From Cylicocyclus nassatus (Eukaryota > Nematoda > Chromadorea > Rhabditida > Strongylidae), in contig CATQJL010000001.1 in assembly GCA_958299035.1 (NCBI GenBank), forward strand, positions 77,335,594 to 77,399,593: a stretch of DNA of 64,000 nt, read 5' to 3'. The position numbers were made by a program, and so were the translations under genes. Positions 1-13,775 of the stretch are shown one piece after another. Numbering within the stretch: position 1 is the first letter of the stretch; the number at the start of each line of letters is the position of its first letter. The notes under the pieces were generated by a model. That model was given only the letters and a program-made list of their open reading frames with translations. It was not told where the DNA came from and did no database searches.

Positions 1-1384
1 GGCCTTGACACTCGCTCGTAGGCCTTGACACTCGCTCGTAGGCCTTGACACTCGCTCTTAGGCCTTGACACTCACTCGTAAGCCTTGACACTCACTCGTA
101 AGCCTTGACACTCGCTCGTAGGCCTTGACACTCGCTCGTAGGCCTTGACACTCGCTCTTAGGCCTTGACACTCACTCGTAAGCCTTGACACTCACTCGTA
201 AGCCTTGACACTCGCTCGTAGGCCTTGACACTCATTCGTAGGCCTTGACACTCGCTCGTAGGCCTTGACACTCGCTCGTAGGCCTTGACACTCGCTCGTA
301 GGCCTTGACACTCACTCGTAAGCCTTGACACTCGCTCGTAAGCCTTGACACTCGCTCGTAGGCCTTGACACTCGCTCGTAGGCCTTGACACTCACTCGTA
401 AGCCTTGACACTCGCTCGTAGGCCTTGACACTCGCTCGTAGGCCTTGACACTCACTCGTAAGCCTTGACACTCACTCGAAGCCTTGACACTCGCTCGTAG
501 GCCTTGACACTCATTCGTAGGCCTTGACACTCGCTCGTAGGCCTTGACACTCGCTCGTAGGCCTTGAAACTCGCTCGTAGGCCTTGACACTCACTCGTAA
601 GCCTTGACACTCGCTCGTAAGCCTTGACACTCGCTCGTAGGCCTTGACACTCGCTCGTAGGCCTTGACACTCACTCGTAAGCCTTGACACTCGCTCGTAG
701 GCCTTGACACTCGCTCGTAGGCCTTGACACTCGCTCGTAGGCCTTGACACTCGCTCGTAGGCCTTGACACTCGCTCGTAGGCCTTGACACTCACTCGTAG
801 GCCTTGACACTCGCTCGTAGGCCCTTGACACTCACTCGTAAGCCTTGACCACTCGCTCGTAGGCCTTGACACTCATTCGTAGGCCTTGACACTCGCTCGT
901 AGGCCTTGACACTCGCTCGTAGGCCTTGAAACTCGCTCGTAGGCCTTGACACTCACTCGTAAGCCTTGACACTCGCTCGTAAGCCTTGACACTCGCTCGT
1001 AGGCCTTGACACTCGCTCGTAGGCCTTGACACTCACTCGTAAGCCTTGACACTCGCTCGTAGGGCCTTGACACTCGCTCGTAGGCCTTGACACTCGCTCG
1101 TAGGCCTTGACACTCGCTCGTAGGCCTTGACACTCGCTCGTAGGCCTTGACACTCACTCGTAGGCCTTGACACTCGCTCGTAGGCCTTGACACTCACTCG
1201 TAAGCCTTGACACCTCGCTTGTAGGCCTTGACACTCATTCGTAGGCCTTGACACTCATTCGTAGGCCTTGACACTCGCTCGTAGGCCTTGACACTCACTC
1301 GTAGGCTTTGACACTCACTCGTAGGCCTTGACACTCGCTCGTAGGCCTTGACACTCACTCGTGGGCCTTGACCACTCGCTCGTA
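1..1384. repeat. Indel-rich first segment of the array
   Basis: The 20-bp register slips six times here: a 19-bp unit at 461-479 (a T lost from CGTA) and 21-bp units at 820-840, 841-861, 1062-1082, 1203-1223 and 1364-1384. All five gains extend an existing C or G (GGCC to GGCCC, GAC to GACC, GG to GGG, CAC to CACC, GAC to GACC). The order of monomer variants matches in-register copies elsewhere: 158-391 reads the same as 9922-10155, and 862-1420 follows the order seen at about 8640-9200. The indels are therefore private to this segment. Homopolymer-type gains at the window edge look like consensus error in a thinly covered contig end, but real drift at an array edge is not excluded. Confidence 0.85.
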
Positions 1385-1695
1385 GGCCTTGACACTCACT
1401 CGTAGGCCTTGACACTCATTCGTAGGCCTTGACACTCGCTCGTAGGCCTTGACACTCGCTCGTAGGCCTTGACACTCGCTCGTAGGCCTTGACACTCGCT
1501 CGTAGGCCTTGACACTCACCCGTAGGCCTTGACACTCGCTCGTAGGCCTTGACACTCACTCGTAGGCCTTGACACTCACTCGTAAGCCTTGACACTCGCT
1601 CGTAGGCCTTGACACTCACTCGTAGGCCTTGACACTCGCTCGTAGGCCTTGACACTCGCTCGTAGGCCTTGACACTCGCTCGTAGGCCTTGACAC

Positions 1696-1935
1696 TCACT
1701 CGTAGGCCTTGACACTCGCTCGTAGGCCTTGACACTCACTCGTAAGCCTTGACACTCGCTTGTAGGCCTTGACACTCATTCGTAGGCCTTGACACTCATT
1801 CGTAGGCCTTGACACTCGCTCGTAGGCCTTGACACTCACTCGTAGGCTTTGACACTCACTCGTAGGCCTTGACACTCGCTCGTAGGCCTTGACACTCACT
1901 CGTGGGCCTTGACACTCGCTCGTAGGCCTTGACAC
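1696..1935. repeat. 240-bp landmark block (12 monomers), first of at least twelve copies
   Basis: This run of twelve monomers has a distinctive order that includes a P17-T monomer, two successive P14-A/P15-T monomers, a P4-T monomer and a P20-G monomer. The same order, judged by identical minus-strand reading, recurs at 7636-7875, 8936-9175, 9476-9715, 10856-11095, 12196-12435, 15716-15955, 22576-22815, 26976-27215, 28776-29015, 30556-30795 and 32696-32935. I compared the 7636 copy base by base and it is the same. Near copies with one or two changes lie at 13196-13435 and 29316-29555, and related partial ones near 3940, 5160 and 6460. No copy appears after 32,935, so the block defines the left half of the array. 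Confidence 0.85.
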
Positions 1936-4515
1936 TCACTCGTAGGCCTTGACACTCATTCGTAGGCCTTGACACTCGCTCGTAGGCCTTGACACTCGCT
2001 CGTAGGCCTTGACACTCGCTCGTAGGCCTTGACACTCGCTCGTAGGCCTTGACATTCACCCGTAGGCCTTGACACTCGCTCGTAGGCCTTGACACTCACT
2101 CGTAGGCCTTGACACTCACTCGTAAGCCTTGACACTCGCTCGTAGGCCTTGACACTCGCTCTTAGGCCTTGACACTCACTCGTAAGCCTTGACACTCACT
2201 CGTAAGCCTTGACACTCGCTCGTAGGCCTTGACACTCATTCGTAGGCCTTGACACTCGCTCGTAGGCCTTGACACTCGCTCGTAGGCCTTGACACTCGCT
2301 CGTAGGCCTTGACACTCACTCGTAAGCCTTGACACTCACTCGTAAGCCTTGACACTCGCTCGTAGGCCTTGACACTCGCTCGTAGGCCTTGACACTCACT
2401 CGTAAGCCTTGACACTCACTCGTAAGCCTTGACACTCGCTCGTAGGCCTTGACACTCATTCGTAGGCCTTGACACTCGCTCGTAGGCCTTGACACTCGCT
2501 CGTAGGCCTTGAAACTCGCTCGTAGGCCTTGACACTCACTCGTAAGCCTTGACACTCGCTCGTAAGCCTTGACACTCGCTCGTAGGCCTTGACACTCGCT
2601 CGTAGGCCTTGACACTCACTCGTAAGCCTTGACACTCGCTCGTAGGCCTTGACACTCGCTCGTAGGCCTTGACACTCACTCGTAGGCTTTGACACTCACT
2701 CGTAGGCCTTGACACTCGCTCGTAGGCCTTGACACTCACTCGTGGGCCTTGACACTCGCTCGTAGGCCTTGACACTCGCTCGTAGGCCTTGAAACTCGCT
2801 CGTAGGCCTTGACACTCACTCGTAAGCCTTGACACTCGCTCGTAAGCCTTGACACTCGCTCGTAGGCCTTGACACTCGCTCGTAGGCCTTGACACTCACT
2901 CGTAAGCCTTGACACTCGCTCGTAGGCCTTGACACTCGCTCGTAGGCCTTGACACTCACTCGTAAGCCTTGACACTCGCTCGTAGGCCTTGACACTCGCT
3001 CGTAGGCCTTGACACTCACTCGTGGGCCTTGACACTCGCTCGTAGGCCTTGACACTCACTCGTAGGCCTTGATACTCATTCGTAGGCCTTGACACTCGCT
3101 CGTAGGCCTTGACACTCACTCGTAAGCCTTGACACTCGCTCGTAAGCCTTGACACTCGCTCGTAGGCCTTGACACTCATTCGTAGGCCTTGACACTCATT
3201 CGTAGGCCTTGACACTCGCTCGTAGGCCTTGACACTCGCTCGTAGGCCTTGACACTCGCTCGTAGGCCTTGACACTCGCTCGTAGGCCTTGACACTCGCT
3301 CGTAGGCCTTGACACTCACCCGTAGGCCTTGACACTCGCTCGTAGGCCTTGACACTCGCTCGTAGGCTTTGACACTCACTCGTAGGCCTTGACACTCGCT
3401 CGTAGGCCTTGACACTCGCTCGTAGGCCTTGACACTCACTCGTAGGCCTTGACACTCACTCGTAGGCCTTGACAATCGCTCGTAGGCCTTGACACTCGCT
3501 CGTAGGCCTTGACACTCGCTCGTAGGCCTTGACACTCACTCGTAGGCCTTGACACTCGCTCGTAGGCCTTGACACTCGCTCGTAGGCCTTGACACTCGCT
3601 CGTAGGCCTTGACACTCGCTCGTAGGCCTTGACACTCGCTCGTAGGCCTTGACACTCGCTCGTAGGCCTTGACACTCGCTCGTAGGCCTTGACACTCACC
3701 CGTAGGCCTTGACACTCGCTCGTAGGCCTTGACACTCACTCGTAGGCCTTGACACTCACTCGTAAGCCTTGACACTCGCTCGTAGGCCTTGACACTCACT
3801 CGTAGGCCTTGACACTCGCTCGTAGGCCTTGACACTCGCTCGTAGGCCTTGACACTCGCTCGTAGGCCTTGACACTCACTCGTAGGCCTTGACACTCGCT
3901 CGTAGGCCTTGACACTCACTCGTAAGCCTTGACACTCGCTTGTAGGCCTTGACACTCATTCGTAGGCCTTGACACTCATTCGTAGGCCTTGACACTCGCT
4001 CGTAGGCCTTGACACTCACTCGTAGGCTTTGACACTCACTCGTAGGCCTTGACACTCGCTCGTAGGCCTTGACACTCACTCGTAAGCCTTGACACTCGCT
4101 CGTAGGCCTTGACACTCGCTCGTAGGCCTTGACACTCACTCGTAAGCCTTGACACTCGCTCGTAGGCCTTGACACTCATTCGTAGGCCTTGACACTCGCT
4201 CGTAGGCCTTGACACTCGCTCGTAGGCCTTGACACTCGCTCGTAGGCCTTGACACTCACTCGTAAGCCTTGACACTCGCTCGTAGGCCTTGACACTCGCT
4301 CGTAGGCCTTGACACTCGCTCGTAGGCCTTGACACTCGCTCGTAGGCCTTGACACTCGCTCGTAGGCTTTGACACTCGCTCGTAGGCCTTGACACTCGCT
4401 CGTAGGCCTTGACACTCACTCGTAGGCCTTGACACTCGCTCGTAGGCCTTGACACTCACTCGTAAGCCTTGACACTCGCATGTAGGCCTTGACACTCATT
4501 CGTAGGCCTTGACAC

Positions 4516-7500
4516 TCATTCGTAGGCCTTGACACTCGCTCGTAGGCCTTGACACTCGCTCGTAGGCCTTGACACTCGCTCGTAGGCCTTGACACTCACC
4601 CGTAGGCCTTGACACTCGCTCGTAGGCCTTGACACTCGCTCGTAGGCTTTGACACTCACTCGTAGGCCTTGACACTCGCTCGTAGGCCTTGACACTCGCT
4701 CGTAGGCCTTGACACTCACTCGTAGGCCTTGACACTCACTCGTAGGCCTTGACAATCGCTCGTAGGCCTTGACACTCGCTCGTAGGCCTTGACACTCGCT
4801 CGTAGGCCTTGACACTCACTCGTAGGCCTTGACACTCGCTCGTAGGCCTTGACACTCGCTCGTAGGCCTTGACACTCGCTCGTAGGCCTTGACACTCGCT
4901 CGTAGGCCTTGACACTCACCCGTAGGCCTTGACACTCGCTCGTAGGCCTTGACACTCACTCGTAGGCCTTGACACTCACTCGTAAGCCTTGACACTCGCT
5001 CGTAGGCCTTGACACTCCCTCGTAGGCCTTGACACTCGCTCGTAGGCCTTGACACTCGCTCGTAGGCCTTGACACTCGCTCGTAGGCCTTGACACTCACT
5101 CGTAGGCCTTGACACTCGCTCGTAGGCCTTGACACTCACTCGTAAGCCTTGACACTCGCTTGTAGGCCCTGACACTCATTCGTAGGCCTTGACACTCATT
5201 CGTAGGCCTTGACACTCGCTCGTAGGCCTTGACACTCACTCGTAGGCTTTGACACTCACTCGTAGGCCTTGACACTCGCTCGTAGGCCTTGACACTCACT
5301 CGTAAGCCTTGACACTCGCTCGTAGGCCTTGACACTCGCTCGTAGGCCTTGACACTCACTCGTAAGCCTTGACACTCGCTCGTAGGCCTTGACACTCATT
5401 CGTAGGCCTTGACACTCGCTCGTAGGCCTTGACACTCGCTCGTAGGCCTTGACACTCGCTCGTAGGCCTTGACACTCACTCGTAAGCCTTGACACTCGCT
5501 CGTAGGCCTTGACACTCGCTCGTAGGCCTTGACACTCGCTCGTAGGCCTTGACACTCGCTCGTAGGCCTTGACACTCGCTCTTAGGCCTTGACACTCACT
5601 CGTAAGCCTTGACACTCACTCGTAAGCCTTGACACTCGCTCGTAGGCCTTGACACTCGCTCGTAGGCCTTGACACTCGCTCTTAGGCCTTGACACTCACT
5701 CGTAAGCCTTGACACTCACTCGTAAGCCTTGACACTCGCTCGTAGGCCTTGACACTCATTCGTAGGCCTTGACACTCGCTCGTAGGCCTTGACACTCGCT
5801 CGTAGGCCTTGACACTCGCTCGTAGGCCTTGACACTCGCTCGTAGGCCTTGACACTCGCTCGTAGGCCTTGACACTCGCTCGTAGGCCTTGACACTCACC
5901 CGTAGGCCTTGACACTCGCTCGTAGGCCTTGACACTCGCTCGTAGGCTTTGACACTCACTCGTAGGCCTTGACACTCGCTCGTAGGCCTTGACACTCGCT
6001 CGTAGGCCTTGACACTCACTCGTAGGCCTTGACACTCACTCGTAGGCCTTGACAATCGCTCGTAGGCCTTGACACTCGCTCGTAGGCCTTGACACTCGCT
6101 CGTAGGCCTTGACACTCACTCGTAGGCCTTGACACTCGCTCGTAGGCCTTGACACTCGCTCGTAGGCCTTGACACTCGCTCGTAGGCCTTGACACTCGCT
6201 CGTAGGCCTTGACACTCACCCGTAGGCCTTGACACTCGCTCGTAGGCCTTGACACTCACTCGTAGGCCTTGACACTCACTCGTAAGCCTTGACACTCGCT
6301 CGTAGGCCTTGACACTCCCTCGTAGGCCTTGACACTCGCTCGTAGGCCTTGACACTCGCTCGTAGGCCTTGACACTCGCTCGTAGGCCTTGACACTCACT
6401 CGTAGGCCTTGACACTCGCTCGTAGGCCTTGACACTCACTCGTAAGCCTTGACACTCGCTTGTAGGCCCTGACACTCATTCGTAGGCCTTGACACTCATT
6501 CGTAGGCCTTGACACTCGCTCGTAGGCCTTGACACTCACTCGTAGGCTTTGACACTCACTCGTAGGCCTTGACACTCGCTCGTAGGCCTTGACACTCACT
6601 CGTAAGCCTTGACACTCGCTCGTAGGCCTTGACACTCGCTCGTAGGCCTTGACACTCACTCGTAAGCCTTGACACTCGCTCGTAGGCCTTGACACTCATT
6701 CGTAGGCCTTGACACTCGCTCGTAGGCCTTGACACTCGCTCGTAGGCCTTGACACTCGCTCGTAGGCCTTGACACTCACTCGTAAGCCTTGACACTCGCT
6801 CGTAGGCCTTGACACTCGCTCGTAGGCCTTGACACTCGCTCGTAGGCCTTGACACTCGCTCGTAGGCCTTGACACTCGCTCTTAGGCCTTGACACTCACT
6901 CGTAAGCCTTGACACTCACTCGTAAGCCTTGACACTCGCTCGTAGGCCTTGACACTCGCTCGTAGGCCTTGACACTCGCTCTTAGGCCTTGACACTCACT
7001 CGTAAGCCTTGACACTCACTCGTAAGCCTTGACACTCGCTCGTAGGCCTTGACACTCATTCGTAGGCCTTGACACTCGCTCGTAGGCCTTGACACTCGCT
7101 CGTAGGCCTTGACACTCGCTCGTAGGCCTTGACACTCGCTCGTAGGCCTTGACACTCACTCGTAAGCCTTGACACTCGCTCGTAAGCCTTGACACTCGCT
7201 CGTAGGCCTTGACACTCGCTCGTAGGCCTTGACACTCACTCGTAAGCCTTGACACTCGCTCGTAGGCCTTGACACTCGCTCGTAGGCCTTGACACTCACT
7301 CGTAAGCCTTGACACTCACTCGTAAGCCTTGACACTCGCTCGTAGGCCTTGACACTCATTCGTAGGCCTTGACACTCGCTCGTAGGCCTTGACACTCGCT
7401 CGTAGGCCTTGAAACTCGCTCGTAGGCCTTGACACTCACTCGTAAGCCTTGACACTCGCTCGTAAGCCTTGACACTCGCTCGTAGGCCTTGACACTCGCT

Positions 7501-9175
7501 CGTAGGCCTTGACACTCACTCGTAAGCCTTGACACTCGCTCGTAGGCCTTGACACTCGCTCGTAGGCCTTGACACTCGCTCGTAGGCCTTGACACTCGCT
7601 CGTAGGCCTTGACACTCGCTCGTAGGCCTTGACACTCACTCGTAGGCCTTGACACTCGCTCGTAGGCCTTGACACTCACTCGTAAGCCTTGACACTCGCT
7701 TGTAGGCCTTGACACTCATTCGTAGGCCTTGACACTCATTCGTAGGCCTTGACACTCGCTCGTAGGCCTTGACACTCACTCGTAGGCTTTGACACTCACT
7801 CGTAGGCCTTGACACTCGCTCGTAGGCCTTGACACTCACTCGTGGGCCTTGACACTCGCTCGTAGGCCTTGACACTCACTCGTAGGCCTTGACACTCATT
7901 CGTAGGCCTTGACACTCGCTCGTAGGCCTTGACACTCGCTCGTAGGCCTTGACACTCGCTCGTAGGCCTTGACACTCGCTCGTAGGCCTTGACACTCACC
8001 CGTAGGCCTTGACACTCGCTCGTAGGCCTTGACACTCGCTCGTAGGCCTTGACACTCGCTCGTAGGCCTTGACACTCACTCGTAAGCCTTGACACTCGCT
8101 CGTAGGCCTTGACACTCGCTCGTAGGCCTTGACACTCGCTCGTAGGCCTTGACACTCGCTCGTAGGCCTTGACACTCGCTCTTAGGCCTTGACACTCACT
8201 CGTAAGCCTTGACACTCACTCGTAAGCCTTGACACTCGCTCGTAGGCCTTGACACTCGCTCGTAGGCCTTGACACTCGCTCTTAGGCCTTGACACTCACT
8301 CGTAAGCCTTGACACTCACTCGTAAGCCTTGACACTCGCTCGTAGGCCTTGACACTCATTCGTAGGCCTTGACACTCGCTCGTAGGCCTTGACACTCGCT
8401 CGTAGGCCTTGACACTCGCTCGTAGGCCTTGACACTCGCTCGTAGGCCTTGACACTCACTCGTAAGCCTTGACACTCGCTCGTAAGCCTTGACACTCGCT
8501 CGTAGGCCTTGACACTCGCTCGTAGGCCTTGACACTCACTCGTAAGCCTTGACACTCGCTCGTAGGCCTTGACACTCGCTCGTAGGCCTTGACACTCACT
8601 CGTAAGCCTTGACACTCACTCGTAAGCCTTGACACTCGCTCGTAGGCCTTGACACTCATTCGTAGGCCTTGACACTCGCTCGTAGGCCTTGACACTCGCT
8701 CGTAGGCCTTGAAACTCGCTCGTAGGCCTTGACACTCACTCGTAAGCCTTGACACTCGCTCGTAAGCCTTGACACTCGCTCGTAGGCCTTGACACTCGCT
8801 CGTAGGCCTTGACACTCACTCGTAAGCCTTGACACTCGCTCGTAGGCCTTGACACTCGCTCGTAGGCCTTGACACTCGCTCGTAGGCCTTGACACTCGCT
8901 CGTAGGCCTTGACACTCGCTCGTAGGCCTTGACACTCACTCGTAGGCCTTGACACTCGCTCGTAGGCCTTGACACTCACTCGTAAGCCTTGACACTCGCT
9001 TGTAGGCCTTGACACTCATTCGTAGGCCTTGACACTCATTCGTAGGCCTTGACACTCGCTCGTAGGCCTTGACACTCACTCGTAGGCTTTGACACTCACT
9101 CGTAGGCCTTGACACTCGCTCGTAGGCCTTGACACTCACTCGTGGGCCTTGACACTCGCTCGTAGGCCTTGACAC
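4516..9175. repeat. 1300-bp higher-order repeat (65 monomers), two adjacent duplications
   Basis: Rare monomers recur at exactly 1300 bp. A P14-C monomer (GACACTCCCT) is at 5011 and 6311, and a P5-C monomer (GGCCCT) follows TGTA at 5161 and 6461. P18-T monomers (CTTAGG) fall at 5581, 6881 and 8181, and again at 5681, 6981 and 8281. The collinear stretches are about 4516-5755 with 5816-7055, and about 6900-7875 with 8200-9175. Some intervals between them differ in monomer order, so the 1300-bp unit was itself rearranged or partly replaced. Confidence 0.85.
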
Positions 9176-10515
9176 TCACTCGTAGGCCTTGACACTCATT
9201 CGTAGGCCTTGACACTCGCTCGTAGGCCTTGACACTCGCTCGTAGGCCTTGACACTCGCTCGTAGGCCTTGACACTCGCTCGTAGGCCTTGACACTCACC
9301 CGTAGGCCTTGACACTCGCTCGTAGGCCTTGACACTCACTCGTAGGCCTTGACACTCACTCGTAAGCCTTGACACTCGCTCGTAGGCCTTGACACTCACT
9401 CGTAGGCCTTGACACTCGCTCGTAGGCCTTGACACTCGCTCGTAGGCCTTGACACTCGCTCGTAGGCCTTGACACTCACTCGTAGGCCTTGACACTCGCT
9501 CGTAGGCCTTGACACTCACTCGTAAGCCTTGACACTCGCTTGTAGGCCTTGACACTCATTCGTAGGCCTTGACACTCATTCGTAGGCCTTGACACTCGCT
9601 CGTAGGCCTTGACACTCACTCGTAGGCTTTGACACTCACTCGTAGGCCTTGACACTCGCTCGTAGGCCTTGACACTCACTCGTGGGCCTTGACACTCGCT
9701 CGTAGGCCTTGACACTCATTCGTAGGCCTTGACACTCGCTCGTAGGCCTTGACACTCGCTCGTAGGCCTTGACACTCGCTCGTAGGCCTTGACACTCGCT
9801 CGTAGGCCTTGACATTCACCCGTAGGCCTTGACACTCGCTCGTAGGCCTTGACACTCACTCGTAGGCCTTGACACTCACTCGTAAGCCTTGACACTCGCT
9901 CGTAGGCCTTGACACTCGCTCTTAGGCCTTGACACTCACTCGTAAGCCTTGACACTCACTCGTAAGCCTTGACACTCGCTCGTAGGCCTTGACACTCATT
10001 CGTAGGCCTTGACACTCGCTCGTAGGCCTTGACACTCGCTCGTAGGCCTTGACACTCGCTCGTAGGCCTTGACACTCACTCGTAAGCCTTGACACTCGCT
10101 CGTAAGCCTTGACACTCGCTCGTAGGCCTTGACACTCGCTCGTAGGCCTTGACACTCACTCGTAAGCCTTGACACTCGCTCGTAGGCCTTGACACTCGCT
10201 CGTAGGCCTTGACACTCACTCGTAAGCCTTGACACTCACTCGTAAGCCTTGACACTCGCTCGTAGGCCTTGACACTCATTCGTAGGCCTTGACACTCGCT
10301 CGTAGGCCTTGACACTCGCTCGTAGGCCTTGAAACTCGCTCGTAGGCCTTGACACTCACTCGTAAGCCTTGACACTCGCTCGTAAGCCTTGACACTCGCT
10401 CGTAGGCCTTGACACTCGCTCGTAGGCCTTGACACTCACTCGTAAGCCTTGACACTCGCTCGTAGGCCTTGACACTCGCTCGTAGGCCTTGACACTCACT
10501 CGTAGGCTTTGACAC

Positions 10516-13275
10516 TCACTCGTAGGCCTTGACACTCGCTCGTAGGCCTTGACACTCACTCGTGGGCCTTGACACTCGCTCGTAGGCCTTGACACTCACT
10601 CGTAGGCCTTGACACTCATTCGTAGGCCTTGACACTCGCTCGTAGGCCTTGACACTCACTCGTAAGCCTTGACACTCGCTCGTAAGCCTTGACACTCGCT
10701 CGTAGGCCTTGACACTCGCTCGTAGGCCTTGACACTCACTCGTAAGCCTTGACACTCGCTCGTAGGCCTTGACACTCGCTCGTAGGCCTTGACACTCGCT
10801 CGTAGGCCTTGACACTCGCTCGTAGGCCTTGACACTCGCTCGTAGGCCTTGACACTCACTCGTAGGCCTTGACACTCGCTCGTAGGCCTTGACACTCACT
10901 CGTAAGCCTTGACACTCGCTTGTAGGCCTTGACACTCATTCGTAGGCCTTGACACTCATTCGTAGGCCTTGACACTCGCTCGTAGGCCTTGACACTCACT
11001 CGTAGGCTTTGACACTCACTCGTAGGCCTTGACACTCGCTCGTAGGCCTTGACACTCACTCGTGGGCCTTGACACTCGCTCGTAGGCCTTGACACTCACT
11101 CGTAGGCCTTGACACTCATTCGTAGGCCTTGACACTCGCTCGTAGGCCTTGACACTCGCTCGTAGGCCTTGACACTCGCTCGTAGGCCTTGACACTCGCT
11201 CGTAGGCCTTGACACTCACCCGTAGGCCTTGACACTCGCTCGTAGGCCTTGACACTCACTCGTAGGCCTTGACAATCACTCGTAAGCCTTGACACTCGCT
11301 CGTAGGCCTTGACACTCACTCGTAGGCCTTGACACTCGCTCGTAGGCCTTGACACTCGCTCGTAGGCCTTGACACTCGCTCGTAGGCCTTGACACTCACT
11401 CGTAGGCCTTGACACTCGCTCGTAGGCCTTGACACTCACTCGTAAGCCTTGACACTCGCTCGTAGGCCTTGACACTCGCTCGTAGGCCTTGACACTCACT
11501 CGTAGGCTTTGACACTCACTCGTAGGCCTTGACACTCGCTCGTAGGCCTTGACACTCACTCGTGGGCCTTGACACTCGCTCGTAGGCCTTGACACTCACT
11601 CGTAGGCCTTGACACTCATTCGTAGGCCTTGACACTCGCTCGTAGGCCTTGACACTCACTCGTAAGCCTTGACACTCGCTCGTAAGCCTTGACACTCGCT
11701 CGTAGGCCTTGACACTCGCTCGTAGGCCTTGACACTCACTCGTAAGCCTTGACACTCGCTCGTAGGCCTTGACACTCGCTCGTAGGCCTTGACACTCGCT
11801 CGTAGGCCTTGACACTCGCTCGTAGGCCTTGACACTCGCTCGTAGGCCTTGACACTCACTCGTAGGCCTTGACACTCGCTCGTAGGCCTTGACACTCACT
11901 CGTAAGCCTTGACACTCGCTTGTAGGCCTTGACACTCATTCGTAGGCCTTGACACTCATTCGTAGGCCTTGACACTCGCTCGTAGGCCTTGACACTCACT
12001 CGTAGGCTTTGACACTCACTCGTAGGCCTTGACACTCGCTCGTAGGCCTTGACACTCGCTCGTAGGCCTTGACACTCACTCGTAAGCCTTGACACTCGCT
12101 CGTAGGCCTTGACACTCGCTCGTAGGCCTTGACACTCGCTCGTAGGCCTTGACACTCGCTCGTAGGCCTTGACACTCGCTCGTAGGCCTTGACACTCACT
12201 CGTAGGCCTTGACACTCGCTCGTAGGCCTTGACACTCACTCGTAAGCCTTGACACTCGCTTGTAGGCCTTGACACTCATTCGTAGGCCTTGACACTCATT
12301 CGTAGGCCTTGACACTCGCTCGTAGGCCTTGACACTCACTCGTAGGCTTTGACACTCACTCGTAGGCCTTGACACTCGCTCGTAGGCCTTGACACTCACT
12401 CGTGGGCCTTGACACTCGCTCGTAGGCCTTGACACTCACTCGTAGGCCTTGACACTCATTCGTAGGCCTTGACACTCGCTCGTAGGCCTTGACACTCGCT
12501 CGTAGGCCTTGACACTCGCTCGTAGGCCTTGACACTCGCTCGTAGGCCTTGACACTCACCCGTAGGCCTTGACACTCGCTCGTAGGCCTTGACACTCACT
12601 CGTAGGCCTTGACACTCACTCGTAAGCCTTGACACTCGCTCGTAGGCCTTGACACTCACTCGTAGGCCTTGACACTCGCTCGTAGGCCTTGACACTCGCT
12701 CGTAGGCCTTGACACTCGCTCGTAGGCCTTGACACTCACTCGTAGGCCTTGACACTCGCTCGTAGGCCTTGACACTCACTCGTAAGCCTTGACACTCGCT
12801 CGTAGGCCTTGACACTCGCTCGTAGGCCTTGACACTCACTCGTAGGCTTTGACACTCACTCGTAGGCCTTGACACTCGCTCGTAGGCCTTGACACTCACT
12901 CGTGGGCCTTGACACTCGCTCGTAGGCCTTGACACTCACTCGTAGGCCTTGACACTCATTCGTAGGCCTTGACACTCGCTCGTAGGCCTTGACACTCACT
13001 CGTAAGCCTTGACACTCGCTCGTAAGCCTTGACACTCGCTCGTAGGCCTTGACACTCGCTCGTAGGCCTTGACACTCACTCGTAAGCCTTGACACTCGCT
13101 CGTAGGCCTTGACACTCGCTCGTAGGCCTTGACACTCGCTCGTAGGCCTTGACACTCGCTCGTAGGCCTTGACACTCGCTCGTAGGCCTTGACACTCACT
13201 CGTAGGCCTTGACACTCGCTCGTAGGCCTTGACACTCACTCGTAAGCCTTGACACTCGCTTGTAGGCCTTGACAC
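10516..13275. repeat. Interleaved 1000-, 1340- and 340-bp higher-order repeats
   Basis: The variant order at 10516-10935 is repeated at 11516-11935 (1000 bp) and at 12856-13275 (1340 bp from the second). The 240-bp landmark block at 10856 recurs 1340 bp later at 12196. The stretch 11116-11595 matches 12456-12935 except for a P11-A change near 11275 (GACAATCACT), which is private to the first copy. A 340-bp step links part of 11516-11935 with 11856-12275. The two larger periods differ by exactly 340 bp, so insertion or loss of the 340-bp module explains them. Confidence 0.82.
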
Positions 13276-13775
13276 TCATTCGTAGGCCTTGACACTCATT
13301 CGTAGGTTTTGACACTCGCTCGTAGGCCTTGACACTCACTCGTAGGCTTTGACACTCACTCGTAGGCCTTGACACTCGCTCGTAGGCCTTGACACTCACT
13401 CGTGGGCCTTGACACTCGCTCGTAGGCCTTGACACTCACTCGTAGGCCTTGACACTCATTCGTAGGCCTTGACACTCGCTCGTAGGCCTTGACACTCGCT
13501 CGTAAACCTTGACACTCGCTCGTAGGCCTTGACACTCGCTCGTAGGCCTTGACACTCGCTCGTAGGCCTTGACACTCGCTCGTAGGCCTTGACACTCGCT
13601 CGTAGGCCTTGACACTCACTCGTAGGCCTTGACACTCGCTCGTGGGCCTTGACACTCGCTCGTAGGCCTTGACACTCGCTCGTAGGCCTTGACACTCGCT
13701 CGTAGGCCTTGACACTCGCTCGTAGGCTTTGACACTCGCTCGTAGGCTTTGACACTCGCTCGTAGGCATTGACAC

